A DNA stretch of 42,433 nucleotides from CAZVFE01 sp964626405 (lineage in GTDB: Bacteria > Bacteroidota > Bacteroidia > Cytophagales > Spirosomataceae). The stretch is taken from NCBI GenBank assembly GCA_964626405.1, contig CAZVFE010000008.1:1-42433 (forward strand), written 5' to 3'. Positions 23,725 to 32,406 of this stretch are shown piece after piece; position 1 is the first letter of the stretch; each line of letters begins with the position of its first letter. The translations under genes were made by a program, and so were the position numbers. The notes beneath the pieces were generated by a model. That model saw only the letters and a program-made list of their open reading frames with translations, did no database searches and was not told the DNA's origin.

Positions 23725-26485
23725 TCATTACCTTTAAGGTCGGGTTGACAATATATTTCCCGGAATGATCTCCATAAACGGAAATTCCATTTGGCGACCC
23801 GTCCATTAATTGGATTTTAATTTTAATCTTTCCGGATTTCAAACCGGATTGTATTGCATCAGGGCTCAAGGAAATTTGGAATAGTTCTCCATAGGTACCC
23901 GCTTCATCCAATTTATGATCTTCTTTTTGGTAATGCCATGATAAGATACCATTATGATCTGCGGGATCATCCTTTAATAGAATATTTTCCAAAAGAATAT
24001 TATTGGCAAAAATTTGAGCGAATGCAGGATCCTTTGTATTATCTGTTTGAGGGTAAGCATTTGGATTTTTTCCTGGATCAAAAGTACCTTTCCCCAACAT
24101 ATAATCTCCTTCCATTTTAGTTCCTCCTTCGATATCTCTTCCTAATAAGGCTCTAGAGGATAATTCAACATAAAAGTCCATAGATTTTATTTGTTTCTCG
24201 TCTAACCCTTTTGGTAAAGAAAATTCATATTCAATAAAACCTTCTCCATATCCATTTAATTTATTTCCCCTCACTCCTTTCCAGGATTTAATACTAAAAT
24301 TTGATTGGGAATATCCTTCAACTGGAATACTTAATTGAATAGATTTATCTGACTTTTCGACCAAATCTCCATCTTGTACAATGATGCTAACAAAGTTCCG
24401 ATGAAGTACTTTCCCTCCCAAGGTTTGTATAGTATAGGCCAAAGTATTGATGGATTTATGGGTTGGAGCAAGAAGTATTTCTGGCTTTAAATCCTGGACA
24501 GTCCAAGGCTCCCAATGAATGGTATCATATTTTACCCAGTAATTTTCCTTTTCTCCAGTTGAATTTGTACCAGAAAATTCTTTCTTTAAAACAAGAAGAT
24601 TTTGAGGAGTTGGTTTATCCGTTAAGGAAGAAAGTTTCAAAGGAATTTGAATGGATTTACCGGCTGGTACCTCAAAACTAATATTTTGACCGGAGGAAAT
24701 ATAAAAATCAGAATGTAAATCCTGAATAGACATCCCTGGCACAATATCCTTTAATCCAAAATATTTGGGACTACGATCAAATCTTACATAACCATTCCAT
24801 TCGTTGATAACATCGTGATGTTCGGTATAAAGCCAACCAGCAATTTTTAAATGATTTCGAAAGGCATTCATGGAGCGATGATAATCATAGGTAATATCTA
24901 CATCTCCGGTGCTTCCGGTATAACCCCAGACATTTCCAAATTCTGAATTGATCATTGGTTGATTCTTTTGATGATTCCCAGGCATAAAATTCCAACTACT
25001 GCCTGGAAAGGTAGAATCAACTTGTTTTTGAAGGAAGGCATCCCATTCATAACCTGGCAAATAAGAATGCCAAGAGTGAATATCTGTATTGTTTACATGT
25101 TTAAAATCACAACAAATGGAATTATCTTCTACTAATCTAGACGGGTCTAAATCTTTCGCAACCTGAACCATCTCTCCTACCCATTTTTGGGTTTCTGGAA
25201 GATATTTCCTCGTTTTCTTCCCATTTTCTTCTACATTGGTGAATAATCCCCAACCTTCATTGAAAACAATCCAAGAGAAAATTGAAGGATGATTAAAATC
25301 TCTTGCTATTAATTCCTTTAGGGTTTTTTCTGATTCTACCTTCATTTGTCCCTTTGGTTCTCCCCATGAATTAGGAAGGTCAGACATTATGAAAAGACCT
25401 AATTTATCTGCCCAATATAATTTTCGAGGAATATCGATTTTTATATGGGTACGAATTCCATTCAAACCAATTTCCTTGGCAATTAGAATTTCGTTTCGCA
25501 TGAATTCATCCGTAGGGAAGGTATAAAAACCTTCAGGATGATAGGATTGATCTAAAGCCAATTTTAAATAAACTGGCTTATTATTCAGCATAACATAGGG
25601 GATTTTTGAGTTCGGTAAAAAATCAGACGAAATTTTTCTATAACCAAAATATCCTGCAAATTCATCCTTGGTATTTCCTTTTCCTAAAACCACACGGTAA
25701 TCGTAAAGATAAGGGTCCTCTAGACTCCATAATCTTCCATTTTTAAAGGGGATTTCAAATGAAAGACTTCTCTTTCCTTTTAAAATAGTTTCAGTAAAAA
25801 TTTTATCCCCAATTTTTGTTTGAAGGTCCAAATTTTCAGTTGAAACTTGATTTAATTCCACAAAGACTTTTAATACTTCTTTGTCGATATCGGGATTTAT
25901 TTGATAGGATTGAATGAAATTTAAGCCTCTTGGCTCTAAATAAATGGTTTGCCAAATACCTTTTGCATCTCCATAACCTTGCTTTCCATAAAGGGTGAAA
26001 TCTCGCCGAATATCATCTACTCGAATCACTAAATCATGTTCTTTTCCAATTTGAATATGCTTACTCAAATCAAATTCAAAAGGAGTATAACCACCTTGGT
26101 GTGTACCTAGTAATTTTCCATCTAAATAAACGGAAGTTTCCCAATCACTTGCACCAATAACCAAAAAAGGACGTTGATTTTGCCAATCATTAGGAATGGT
26201 AATTTTCCTATGGTACCAACCTATATCAGCAGTATTTTCTACTTCTGAAAGCTTGGAACCCCATGGAAAAGGAACTAAAATTTTGGTTTGATAGGACTCC
26301 TTGTTCAGCGCCCAGTTTTCTTTGATTCCGACATTTGCTTTATCTAATTCAAAATCCCAATAACCATTTAAATTGATAAAATGATTTCTTTGAAAATCTG
26401 GTCTTGGGTGCTCAGGCAAAGGCGTTTGAGCGGATAGACTTAGGCATGAAAAAATCAAGAAAACGAATGAAATTTTCTTTAACAT
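23717..26485 (-). CDS. Secreted GH2 family glycoside hydrolase (beta-galactosidase/glucuronidase type)
   Basis: A 922-residue enzyme with a signal peptide ending in LSAQ (20). The order is GH2 sugar-binding jelly roll (about 35-185, with WYHRKITIP and DWETSVYLDGKLLG), immunoglobulin-like domain (about 190-285), and TIM barrel (about 290-580). The acid/base is E410 in FNEGWG and the probable nucleophile E515 in NSEFGNVWGY; HSWHSY at about 470-475 lines the pocket. About 340 extra C-terminal residues form beta-sandwich-like regions, as in longer GH2 members. The specificity (galactoside, glucuronide or rhamnogalacturonan side chain) cannot be settled. The convergent pectinase neighbour makes a role on pectin side chains plausible. 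Confidence 0.88.
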   Translation of the reverse strand: MLKKISFVFLIFSCLSLSAQTPLPEHPRPDFQRNHFINLNGYWDFELDKANVGIKENWALNKESYQTKILVPFPWGSKLSEVENTADIGWYHRKITIPNDWQNQRPFLVIGASDWETSVYLDGKLLGTHQGGYTPFEFDLSKHIQIGKEHDLVIRVDDIRRDFTLYGKQGYGDAKGIWQTIYLEPRGLNFIQSYQINPDIDKEVLKVFVELNQVSTENLDLQTKIGDKIFTETILKGKRSLSFEIPFKNGRLWSLEDPYLYDYRVVLGKGNTKDEFAGYFGYRKISSDFLPNSKIPYVMLNNKPVYLKLALDQSYHPEGFYTFPTDEFMRNEILIAKEIGLNGIRTHIKIDIPRKLYWADKLGLFIMSDLPNSWGEPKGQMKVESEKTLKELIARDFNHPSIFSWIVFNEGWGLFTNVEENGKKTRKYLPETQKWVGEMVQVAKDLDPSRLVEDNSICCDFKHVNNTDIHSWHSYLPGYEWDAFLQKQVDSTFPGSSWNFMPGNHQKNQPMINSEFGNVWGYTGSTGDVDITYDYHRSMNAFRNHLKIAGWLYTEHHDVINEWNGYVRFDRSPKYFGLKDIVPGMSIQDLHSDFYISSGQNISFEVPAGKSIQIPLKLSSLTDKPTPQNLLVLKKEFSGTNSTGEKENYWVKYDTIHWEPWTVQDLKPEILLAPTHKSINTLAYTIQTLGGKVLHRNFVSIIVQDGDLVEKSDKSIQLSIPVEGYSQSNFSIKSWKGVRGNKLNGYGEGFIEYEFSLPKGLDEKQIKSMDFYVELSSRALLGRDIEGGTKMEGDYMLGKGTFDPGKNPNAYPQTDNTKDPAFAQIFANNILLENILLKDDPADHNGILSWHYQKEDHKLDEAGTYGELFQISLSPDAIQSGLKSGKIKIKIQLMDGSPNGISVYGDHSGKYIVNPTLKVMTN

Positions 26486-26575
26486 AGTATTATTAAGTTT
26501 AGATTATTACAATATTGCTAAAAAAAAATTAGAAGGTCTAAAGAAAATCGAAAATGTTCTATGTAATTTTACAAT

Positions 26576-27592
26576 ATGGAATTAAATAAGAATAAAATCC
26601 CAACACAAATAACGGTTTTAGGAGGAGGAAGCTGGGCAACATCGATCATTAAAATTTTAACTGAAAATAATGTTCGGGTAAAATGGTGGATAAGACGAAA
26701 GTCTGATGTAGAATATATTCGAAAATACAATCATAATCCTAGTTATCTTACGGATGTAATCATCAATCCTAGAAAGGTAAAAGTCTATACAAAAATGACG
26801 GATGCCCTCAATGGGACGGAATTTGTGATTTTAGCCATACCTGCGGCTTTCATTCCTGAATCATTAGAAAATTGCCCGATTCATTTATTACAAGACAAAA
26901 AAATTGTTTCTGCGATAAAAGGGATGATTCCGGAGGAAAATATTCTTGTGACGGATTGGATGGAGGCTAAATTTTCTACTTCTAAAATGAATACTTGCGT
27001 CATTGCAGGACCATGCCATGCAGAGGAAATTGCCATGGAAAGGCAATCTTATTTAACGATAGCATCTCCTAATTTAGATTTAGCAGAAAGGTTTTCCAAT
27101 TTAATGGAAGGAAGATATATGAAATCCCACCCTATAAAAGATTTATATGGAGTGGAATATTGCGCCGTTATCAAAAATATCATAGCGATTGCCTCCGGAA
27201 TTACGCATGGATTAGGATTTGGAGATAATTTCCAAGCGGTGATGGTTTCGAATGCAATGCAAGAAATAAAACGATTTTTAGATAGGGTTTATCCTTTGGA
27301 AAATCGTGATTTAAATTCCTCAGGATATCTTGGAGATTTGCTTGTAACTGCCTACTCTCAGTTTTCAAGGAATAGGACATTTGGAAATATGTTAGGAAGA
27401 GGATATACGGTAAATTCAGCTCAATTCGAAATGAAAATGGTAGCTGAAGGATATTATGCAGTAAAGAGTATATACTCAATTGCTAAGAAAAATGACATAG
27501 ATATGCCAATTATCGAGGCTGTCTATAATATTATCTATGAAAAATCGAATCCAAAAACTGAAATCAATAAATTGGTTGGAAAACTAACCTAA
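26576..27592 (+). CDS. gpsA: NAD(P)-dependent glycerol-3-phosphate dehydrogenase
   Basis: A 338-residue cytoplasmic enzyme that reduces dihydroxyacetone phosphate to sn-glycerol 3-phosphate for phospholipids. The dinucleotide-binding motif VLGGGSWATSI lies at about 14-24. The family segments VSAIKGM and AGPCHAEEIA follow, then the catalytic GVEYCAVIKNIIAIASG with its conserved Lys, and GDLLVTAYSQFSRNRTFG with the substrate-binding Arg pair. The length matches the family. Its end overlaps the convergent HIT gene by 9 bases. Confidence 0.94.
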   Translation: MELNKNKIPTQITVLGGGSWATSIIKILTENNVRVKWWIRRKSDVEYIRKYNHNPSYLTDVIINPRKVKVYTKMTDALNGTEFVILAIPAAFIPESLENCPIHLLQDKKIVSAIKGMIPEENILVTDWMEAKFSTSKMNTCVIAGPCHAEEIAMERQSYLTIASPNLDLAERFSNLMEGRYMKSHPIKDLYGVEYCAVIKNIIAIASGITHGLGFGDNFQAVMVSNAMQEIKRFLDRVYPLENRDLNSSGYLGDLLVTAYSQFSRNRTFGNMLGRGYTVNSAQFEMKMVAEGYYAVKSIYSIAKKNDIDMPIIEAVYNIIYEKSNPKTEINKLVGKLT

Positions 27593-27979
27593 ATACGTTC
27601 TGATTCTTGCTGCTGTTGCTGCTAATTCTTCCTGGCTTGGCCGAAGTTTTGGATTGGCGAAATTCACATCAGACATGGAATTCATCGGTATTAAATGCAC
27701 ATGCGCATGGGGTACCTCCAAGCCAATAACAGTAACGCCTAATCTTTTACAAGGACAAGCTTTTTTAATTGCCGGAGCGATACTTTGAGCGAATTTCATC
27801 AATTCCCCTAAAGTATCTGCTGGCAAATCAAAAATATAATCTACTTCCTTTTTGGGAATCACCAAAACATGTCCTTCTTTCAAGGGCATAATATCTAAAA
27901 ATGCTAAAAACTGATCATTTTCAGCAATTTTATGGCAAGGTATTTCGCCATCTATTATTTTGGTAAATATCGTACTCAT
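27584..27979 (-). CDS. HIT family protein (HINT-like nucleotide hydrolase)
   Basis: A 131-residue histidine-triad protein. It opens with the typical FTKIIDGEIPCHKI, has the LKEGHVLVIPKKE segment, and ends its active site with H91-A-H93-V-H95-L-I-P. Such proteins hydrolyse nucleoside phosphoramidates or similar adenylyl compounds; the physiological substrate is rarely known. Its ATG overlaps the kup stop codon in a TAATG arrangement, so translation is probably coupled to kup. Confidence 0.92.
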   Translation of the reverse strand: MSTIFTKIIDGEIPCHKIAENDQFLAFLDIMPLKEGHVLVIPKKEVDYIFDLPADTLGELMKFAQSIAPAIKKACPCKRLGVTVIGLEVPHAHVHLIPMNSMSDVNFANPKLRPSQEELAATAARIRTYLG

Positions 27980-29940
27980 TAATCAATTCGTTTAAGATTG
28001 AATTTAGTAACAGGTTTTATAATTAAAGGAACTTTTTCCAATTTAACGGCATCACTATCTAAGCCAAAGTATTTGTCTTCAGCCGAAGTATAATGTTTTA
28101 GGAAGAAATAAGCCTTCATAATTAATCTATCGAGTAAAGGCAAATCATTATCATAGGAAAGGAATTTTTCCAAAACAACGAACCTAAAATCTCCGATTAC
28201 ATTTTGTTCATTAAGTGAACGATAACGAGAGGTAATATCTACTTCGCCAGCAGCTACTAAATCTTCTACAACTTTTCTAAAGTATACATTGATTTTTTGA
28301 TCAACTCTAAATCCTAATTTAAAAGTAACTTTTATGATATCATCTGGTTCAATGATATTCACTTTATAATCCATGGTATATGGGTCATCCATGGTATCAA
28401 CATGAATAAACCAATAAATATCTGCCCTCTTAGGTCTTCGTTGAAAAATGGAATAAATAATTTTAGATTCAACATCTGTTTGTCTACCCGCATTGGACAT
28501 AAATACTAAGTGAGTAGCATATTTTGGAATTGTTTCATCTCTACTTAATTCCTTCAAAGGAGTGATATAGTCTGAAAGTTTTTCGTATTCTGTCAATTCT
28601 TTTTTAATCTTATTGGCTCTCCACCAAACATACATGATAAATGCCACTAGGGTTGCTACGAATAAAGAAACATAACCCCCATGCCAGAATTTCTCCAAAT
28701 TGGCAACCAGGAAGGACCCTTCAATTGAAAGAAAGACGATTAAAAATAAGAATATCCACCATAGGTCTACTTTCTTGATATGCAAATAGTAGGTCATAAG
28801 CATGGTATCAATCATCATGGTTAAGGTGATTGCCAGACCATAGGCCCCTTCCATATTGGTAGATTCTTTAAAATATAGAACTATACCGGTACATCCCATC
28901 CAAAGCAACATATTGATGGAAGGTACATATAATTGTCCTTTTTGATCGGAAGGATACACGAGTTTTACTCTTGGCCAGAAATTTAATCGAATAGCCTCAG
29001 AAATCAAGGTAAAAGAGCCTGAAATTACGGCTTGGGAAGCAATAATTGCTGCCAAGGTTGCTAAAATTACCTCTGGAATCAAGAAATCAGGACCTAATAA
29101 TTCAAATATTGGTTTTCTTGCATTCATATATTCTCCGCTATGTGCAATTAACCAAGCCCCTTGTCCGAAATATTGAAGGATCAACATGATTTTCACAAAA
29201 ACCCAGGATATTCGAATATTTTCTTTCCCACAATGACCTAAATCTGAATATAAAGCCTCTGCACCTGTGGTACAAAGAAATACCGCACCGAGAGTCCAGA
29301 AGCCTGATACTCCTGCTGTTTCAGAAGTCAATAAATTATACGCATAATGGGGGGATAAAGCGCGAAGAATAGACCAATCATTCGACAACCAAATAATCCC
29401 TGAAATTCCTAAGAAGCTAAACCAGGTCATCATTATTGGGCCAAAAAATTTACCCACAACCTTGGTTCCAAAAACTTGAAATATAAATAAAGCAGAGATA
29501 ATAGATAGTACAATTGGTACTGTATTGGTAATAATTGGAGAACCATCATCTGCTTTCAACATTCTAAGTCCTTCAATCGCAGACGATACAGAGATAGGTG
29601 GGGTAATTATTCCATCGGCAAGTAAGGTAGCACCTCCAATAATTGCTGGTAAGGTAAGCCATTTGGCATGCCGCCTAACTAAAGAGAACAAAGCGAAAAT
29701 ACCTCCTTCACCCTTATTATCGGCTCTCAAAATTAAAATCACATATTTTACCGTAGTTTGTAAAGTTAATGTCCAGAAAATACAGGAGAGTCCTCCTAAT
29801 ACATCCATAGAATTAATTTGATGATCGCCAATGATGGATGGCATTACATATAAAGGAGAGGTTCCAATATCTCCGTAAATGATTCCTAAAGCTACTAACA
29901 AACCTGCTGCTGTAGCTTTATTTAAGTGTTTTTGGTCCAT
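27979..29940 (-). CDS. kup: Kup-type potassium uptake protein
   Basis: A 653-residue membrane protein of the KUP/HAK/KT family. It begins, after a short basic tail, with the family signature GIIYGDIGTSPLYV in the first helix. About twelve membrane segments fill residues 10-440, followed by a roughly 200-residue cytoplasmic C-terminal domain, as in E. coli Kup. It imports K+ with protons. I use the ATG at 29940: the in-frame TTG nine bases upstream is the last part of a -7 box (29947-29954). It is followed by a HIT gene in TAATG overlap and preceded by an AlbA_2 gene 28 bases away on the same strand. Confidence 0.93.
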   Translation of the reverse strand: MDQKHLNKATAAGLLVALGIIYGDIGTSPLYVMPSIIGDHQINSMDVLGGLSCIFWTLTLQTTVKYVILILRADNKGEGGIFALFSLVRRHAKWLTLPAIIGGATLLADGIITPPISVSSAIEGLRMLKADDGSPIITNTVPIVLSIISALFIFQVFGTKVVGKFFGPIMMTWFSFLGISGIIWLSNDWSILRALSPHYAYNLLTSETAGVSGFWTLGAVFLCTTGAEALYSDLGHCGKENIRISWVFVKIMLILQYFGQGAWLIAHSGEYMNARKPIFELLGPDFLIPEVILATLAAIIASQAVISGSFTLISEAIRLNFWPRVKLVYPSDQKGQLYVPSINMLLWMGCTGIVLYFKESTNMEGAYGLAITLTMMIDTMLMTYYLHIKKVDLWWIFLFLIVFLSIEGSFLVANLEKFWHGGYVSLFVATLVAFIMYVWWRANKIKKELTEYEKLSDYITPLKELSRDETIPKYATHLVFMSNAGRQTDVESKIIYSIFQRRPKRADIYWFIHVDTMDDPYTMDYKVNIIEPDDIIKVTFKLGFRVDQKINVYFRKVVEDLVAAGEVDITSRYRSLNEQNVIGDFRFVVLEKFLSYDNDLPLLDRLIMKAYFFLKHYTSAEDKYFGLDSDAVKLEKVPLIIKPVTKFNLKRID

Positions 29941-29946
29941 GGTTCG

Positions 29947-29954
29947 CAAAGATA
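29947..29954 (-). promoter_or_regulatory. Promoter -7 element directly before kup
   Basis: CAAAGATA on the plus strand reads TATCTTTG on the minus strand, identical to the ettA -7 box. Only 6 bases separate it from the kup ATG at 29940, so transcripts starting 5-7 bases past the box would be leaderless or nearly so. No TTG -33 element is evident. Confidence 0.5.
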
Positions 29955-29968
29955 ACCAATAATTTTAT

Positions 29969-30664
29969 TTATCGTAAAAAATATATATCCTCCATTTCAG
30001 ACGGAACTATTTTCAAAACATTTGTAAGCACTAATAAGATTAATTTCCTAGAAGCAAGCCATTCAGGAATTTTCACTAAATTCTGAAATTCTTTCAAGGT
30101 AATTTTTCCATTTTGATGGAGAAAATCAACCAAAATTCTTTCATGTTCCCCATAGGTAAATTTTACGCCTTCTTCTTGTTCTCGTCTAAGAATCGTTTTC
30201 AATTCTTTACTCGCTTGAATACTTTTATCCTCTACCCTAACATAACAAATAGGAGTCTCCTCTTGGGTAATTTGAACAAAATGAGGTTTTTCTAAGCTTG
30301 GGGAAACTTTATATACTAAAATGGACTTCCCATTATCTAAAGGAATTACCTTTACAGAATAAGAAAATGCAGGAAAGACATATTTTTCAATCGCTCTTTC
30401 CATATCAAAATAATCATCCTCTGGATAAGGCAAACCATTAATTTGTCCATCATCCGTTACCCCTAAAAATAAAATTCCACCTTGAGAATTTGCAAAGGCT
30501 ACAAGTTCTTTTACAATTTTTTCAGGATATTTTACCTTAGTTTTAAATTCTAAGAATTGGTTTTCACCTTTTTTGATAATATTTTTAAGGTCAAATTGAT
30601 CTAGACTAGTAATGTCAAAATCAAATTCTGAATAAGAAATAATGGAGGGTATTTTCGGCTGCAT
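29969..30664 (-). CDS. AlbA_2 / Schlafen-type putative nucleic-acid or ATP-binding protein
   Basis: A 231-residue protein with an AlbA_2 (Schlafen AAA-4-like) domain over about residues 30-150. The diagnostic features are ENQFLEFKTKV, then KELVAFANSQGGILFLGVTDDGQINGL, and a later CYVRVEDKS strand. The last 70 residues look like a winged helix (EHERILVDFLHQNGKITLKEF). Proteins of this kind are found in regulation, RNA biology and defence; none of these is indicated here, and the neighbour kup gives no clear hint. I start at the ATG at 30664, because the frame's first possible codon at 30673 is TTG with nothing to recommend it. Confidence 0.75.
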   Translation of the reverse strand: MQPKIPSIISYSEFDFDITSLDQFDLKNIIKKGENQFLEFKTKVKYPEKIVKELVAFANSQGGILFLGVTDDGQINGLPYPEDDYFDMERAIEKYVFPAFSYSVKVIPLDNGKSILVYKVSPSLEKPHFVQITQEETPICYVRVEDKSIQASKELKTILRREQEEGVKFTYGEHERILVDFLHQNGKITLKEFQNLVKIPEWLASRKLILLVLTNVLKIVPSEMEDIYFLR

Positions 30665-30738
30665 AAACTCCAATTTTTGATGCAGTAATATTAATCATTT
30701 TTTACAGGATTTAAAATAAAAACTAAAAAAAATAAGGA

Positions 30739-30763
30739 AAAGTCTAGTTTTTCAATAGACTTT
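30739..30763. promoter_or_regulatory. Dyad overlapping the cysH promoter (candidate operator)
   Basis: Perfect 8-base arms AAAGTCTA and TAGACTTT flank a 9-base spacer. The dyad ends 3 bases before the -7 box of cysH, so it covers the spacer and -33 region. A bound protein there would block or control polymerase. With no T-run directly after the second arm, it is a better operator than terminator, though it could also end transcription from outside. Confidence 0.6.
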
Positions 30764-30766
30764 ATA

Positions 30767-30774
30767 TATTTTTG
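30767..30774 (+). promoter_or_regulatory. Promoter -7 element for cysH-cysD-cysN
   Basis: TATTTTTG matches TAnnTTTG and ends 16 bases before the cysH ATG, predicting a short leader of about 10 bases. It lies immediately after the dyad at 30739-30763. Confidence 0.6.
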
Positions 30775-30790
30775 CATTAAATTAATAAAG

Positions 30791-31486
30791 ATGGACATTC
30801 TAGAATTAGCAGAAAAATTGATGAAAATGGGCCTAGAAGATAGATTAAGGCTAATTACCGAGGAATATAAGGACAAAAAAATTGTATTTTCTACTTCATT
30901 CGGACAGGAAGATCAAGCAATTTTTCATGCTATCGCACAAGAGAATTTACCAATAGAAATTTTTACTTTGGACACTGGAAGATTATTTCAAGAGACTTAT
31001 GAATTAATGGATCTTACAAAAAAGAAATATAATTTTCCATTTAAGGTATATTTCCCGGATAAAACCACTGTGGAGAGAATGGTAGAGGAAAAAGGGTTCA
31101 ATTCTTTTTACGAATCGGTGGATAATCGAAAGCAATGTTGTTTTATCAGAAAAATTGAACCATTAAATAGGGCTTTGGAAGGTGCGGAGGTATGGATAAC
31201 GGGATTGAGAAAAGAGCAATCTGAAAACAGAAATACTATCTCCATTTTAGAAAAGGATGAATCCAGAAATTTAATAAAATTCAATCCTTTGATAGACTGG
31301 ACAATCGAAGATTTAGAAAAATATTTAAATGAGAATAAAATTCCACAAAATAGTCTACATAGAAAGGGCTTTATTTCGATTGGTTGTGCACCTTGTACTA
31401 GGGCCATTCAGGAGGGAGAAGATATCCGTGCTGGAAGATGGTGGTGGGAACAATCTCAAAAAGAATGTGGTTTACATAGTAAATAA
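30791..31486 (+). CDS. cysH: Adenylyl-sulfate (APS) reductase, iron-sulfur type
   Basis: A 231-residue assimilatory reductase of the PAPS/APS family that reduces activated sulfate to sulfite with thioredoxin or a similar donor. The nucleotide-binding segment STSFGQEDQAIFHAI and the IEIFTLDTGRLFQETY region are present. Cysteines C116-C117 and C199-x-x-C202 form the four-Cys set that binds a [4Fe-4S] cluster and marks APS-using enzymes. C226 in KECGLH is the catalytic Cys. This fits a locus without an APS kinase. It is the first gene of an operon, 12 bases before cysD, with a -7 box and a dyad upstream. Confidence 0.93.
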   Translation: MDILELAEKLMKMGLEDRLRLITEEYKDKKIVFSTSFGQEDQAIFHAIAQENLPIEIFTLDTGRLFQETYELMDLTKKKYNFPFKVYFPDKTTVERMVEEKGFNSFYESVDNRKQCCFIRKIEPLNRALEGAEVWITGLRKEQSENRNTISILEKDESRNLIKFNPLIDWTIEDLEKYLNENKIPQNSLHRKGFISIGCAPCTRAIQEGEDIRAGRWWWEQSQKECGLHSK

Positions 31487-31498
31487 AAGAGTAAAATT

Positions 31499-32404
31499 AT
31501 GAATGAAAAAATTGGACAATTTCCTAGAAAATTAGAGGATGAATCTATTTATATTTTTAGAGAGGTTGTTGCGCAATTTGAAAAACCAGCTTTGTTATTT
31601 TCTGGTGGAAAGGATTCAATCACTTTGGTTAGATTGGCTCAAAAAGCCTTTTATCCAGGAAAAATTCCTTTTCCTTTAGTCCATATTGATACAGGACATA
31701 ATTTCCCAGAAACAATTGAATTTAGGGATTGGCTTGTGAAGGAGATAGGAGCTGAATTAATTGTAAGAAATGTACAAGATTCCATTAATCAAGGAAAGGT
31801 AAAAGAAGAAACAGGAAAATATGCTTCCAGAAATGCGCTGCAAACAGTAACCCTTTTAGACACGATCGAAGAATTTAAATTTGATGCTTGTATTGGTGGG
31901 GCAAGAAGGGATGAAGAAAAGGCAAGAGCAAAAGAAAGAATATTTTCCGTAAGAGATGATTTTGGTCAATGGGATGCAAAAAAACAAAGACCTGAATTAT
32001 TTGATATGTTGAATGGACGTATTTCCGTAGGTGAAAATGTACGAATTTTTCCTATTTCCAATTGGACTGAATTAGACGTTTGGAATTATATCAAAGAAGA
32101 AAATATTGCTATCCCAAGTATTTATTATGCGCATGAGCGTCCGGTCATTCAAAGAGATGGAATGCTTTGGGCAGATTCTTCTTATCTGAATAAGGAATCG
32201 GATGAAATTCCTTTCAATACGATTGTTCGTTTTAGAACGGTTGGAGATATGACCTGTACGGCAGCAGTTTCTTCTACCGCCGATAATATCGATACAATAA
32301 TTGAAGAAATACTAGAAGCCGAAATTTCAGAAAGAGGAGCAAGAATAGATGATAAGAGATCAGAGGCTGCAATGGAAAAACGTAAACAACAAGGATATTT
32401 TTAA
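31499..32404 (+). CDS. cysD: Sulfate adenylyltransferase subunit 2
   Basis: A 301-residue PP-loop ATP pyrophosphatase. The PP motif is S35-G-G-K-D-S40 (LLFSGGKDSITLVRLA), followed by HIDTGHNFPETIEFRD, ACIGGARRDEEKARAKERIFSVRD (the RDEEKARAKER hallmark of CysD) and NWTELDVWNYI. With CysN it adenylates sulfate to APS. The length equals the E. coli protein (302). cysN starts two bases after its stop codon. Confidence 0.95.
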   Translation: MNEKIGQFPRKLEDESIYIFREVVAQFEKPALLFSGGKDSITLVRLAQKAFYPGKIPFPLVHIDTGHNFPETIEFRDWLVKEIGAELIVRNVQDSINQGKVKEETGKYASRNALQTVTLLDTIEEFKFDACIGGARRDEEKARAKERIFSVRDDFGQWDAKKQRPELFDMLNGRISVGENVRIFPISNWTELDVWNYIKEENIAIPSIYYAHERPVIQRDGMLWADSSYLNKESDEIPFNTIVRFRTVGDMTCTAAVSSTADNIDTIIEEILEAEISERGARIDDKRSEAAMEKRKQQGYF

Positions 32405-32406
32405 AA

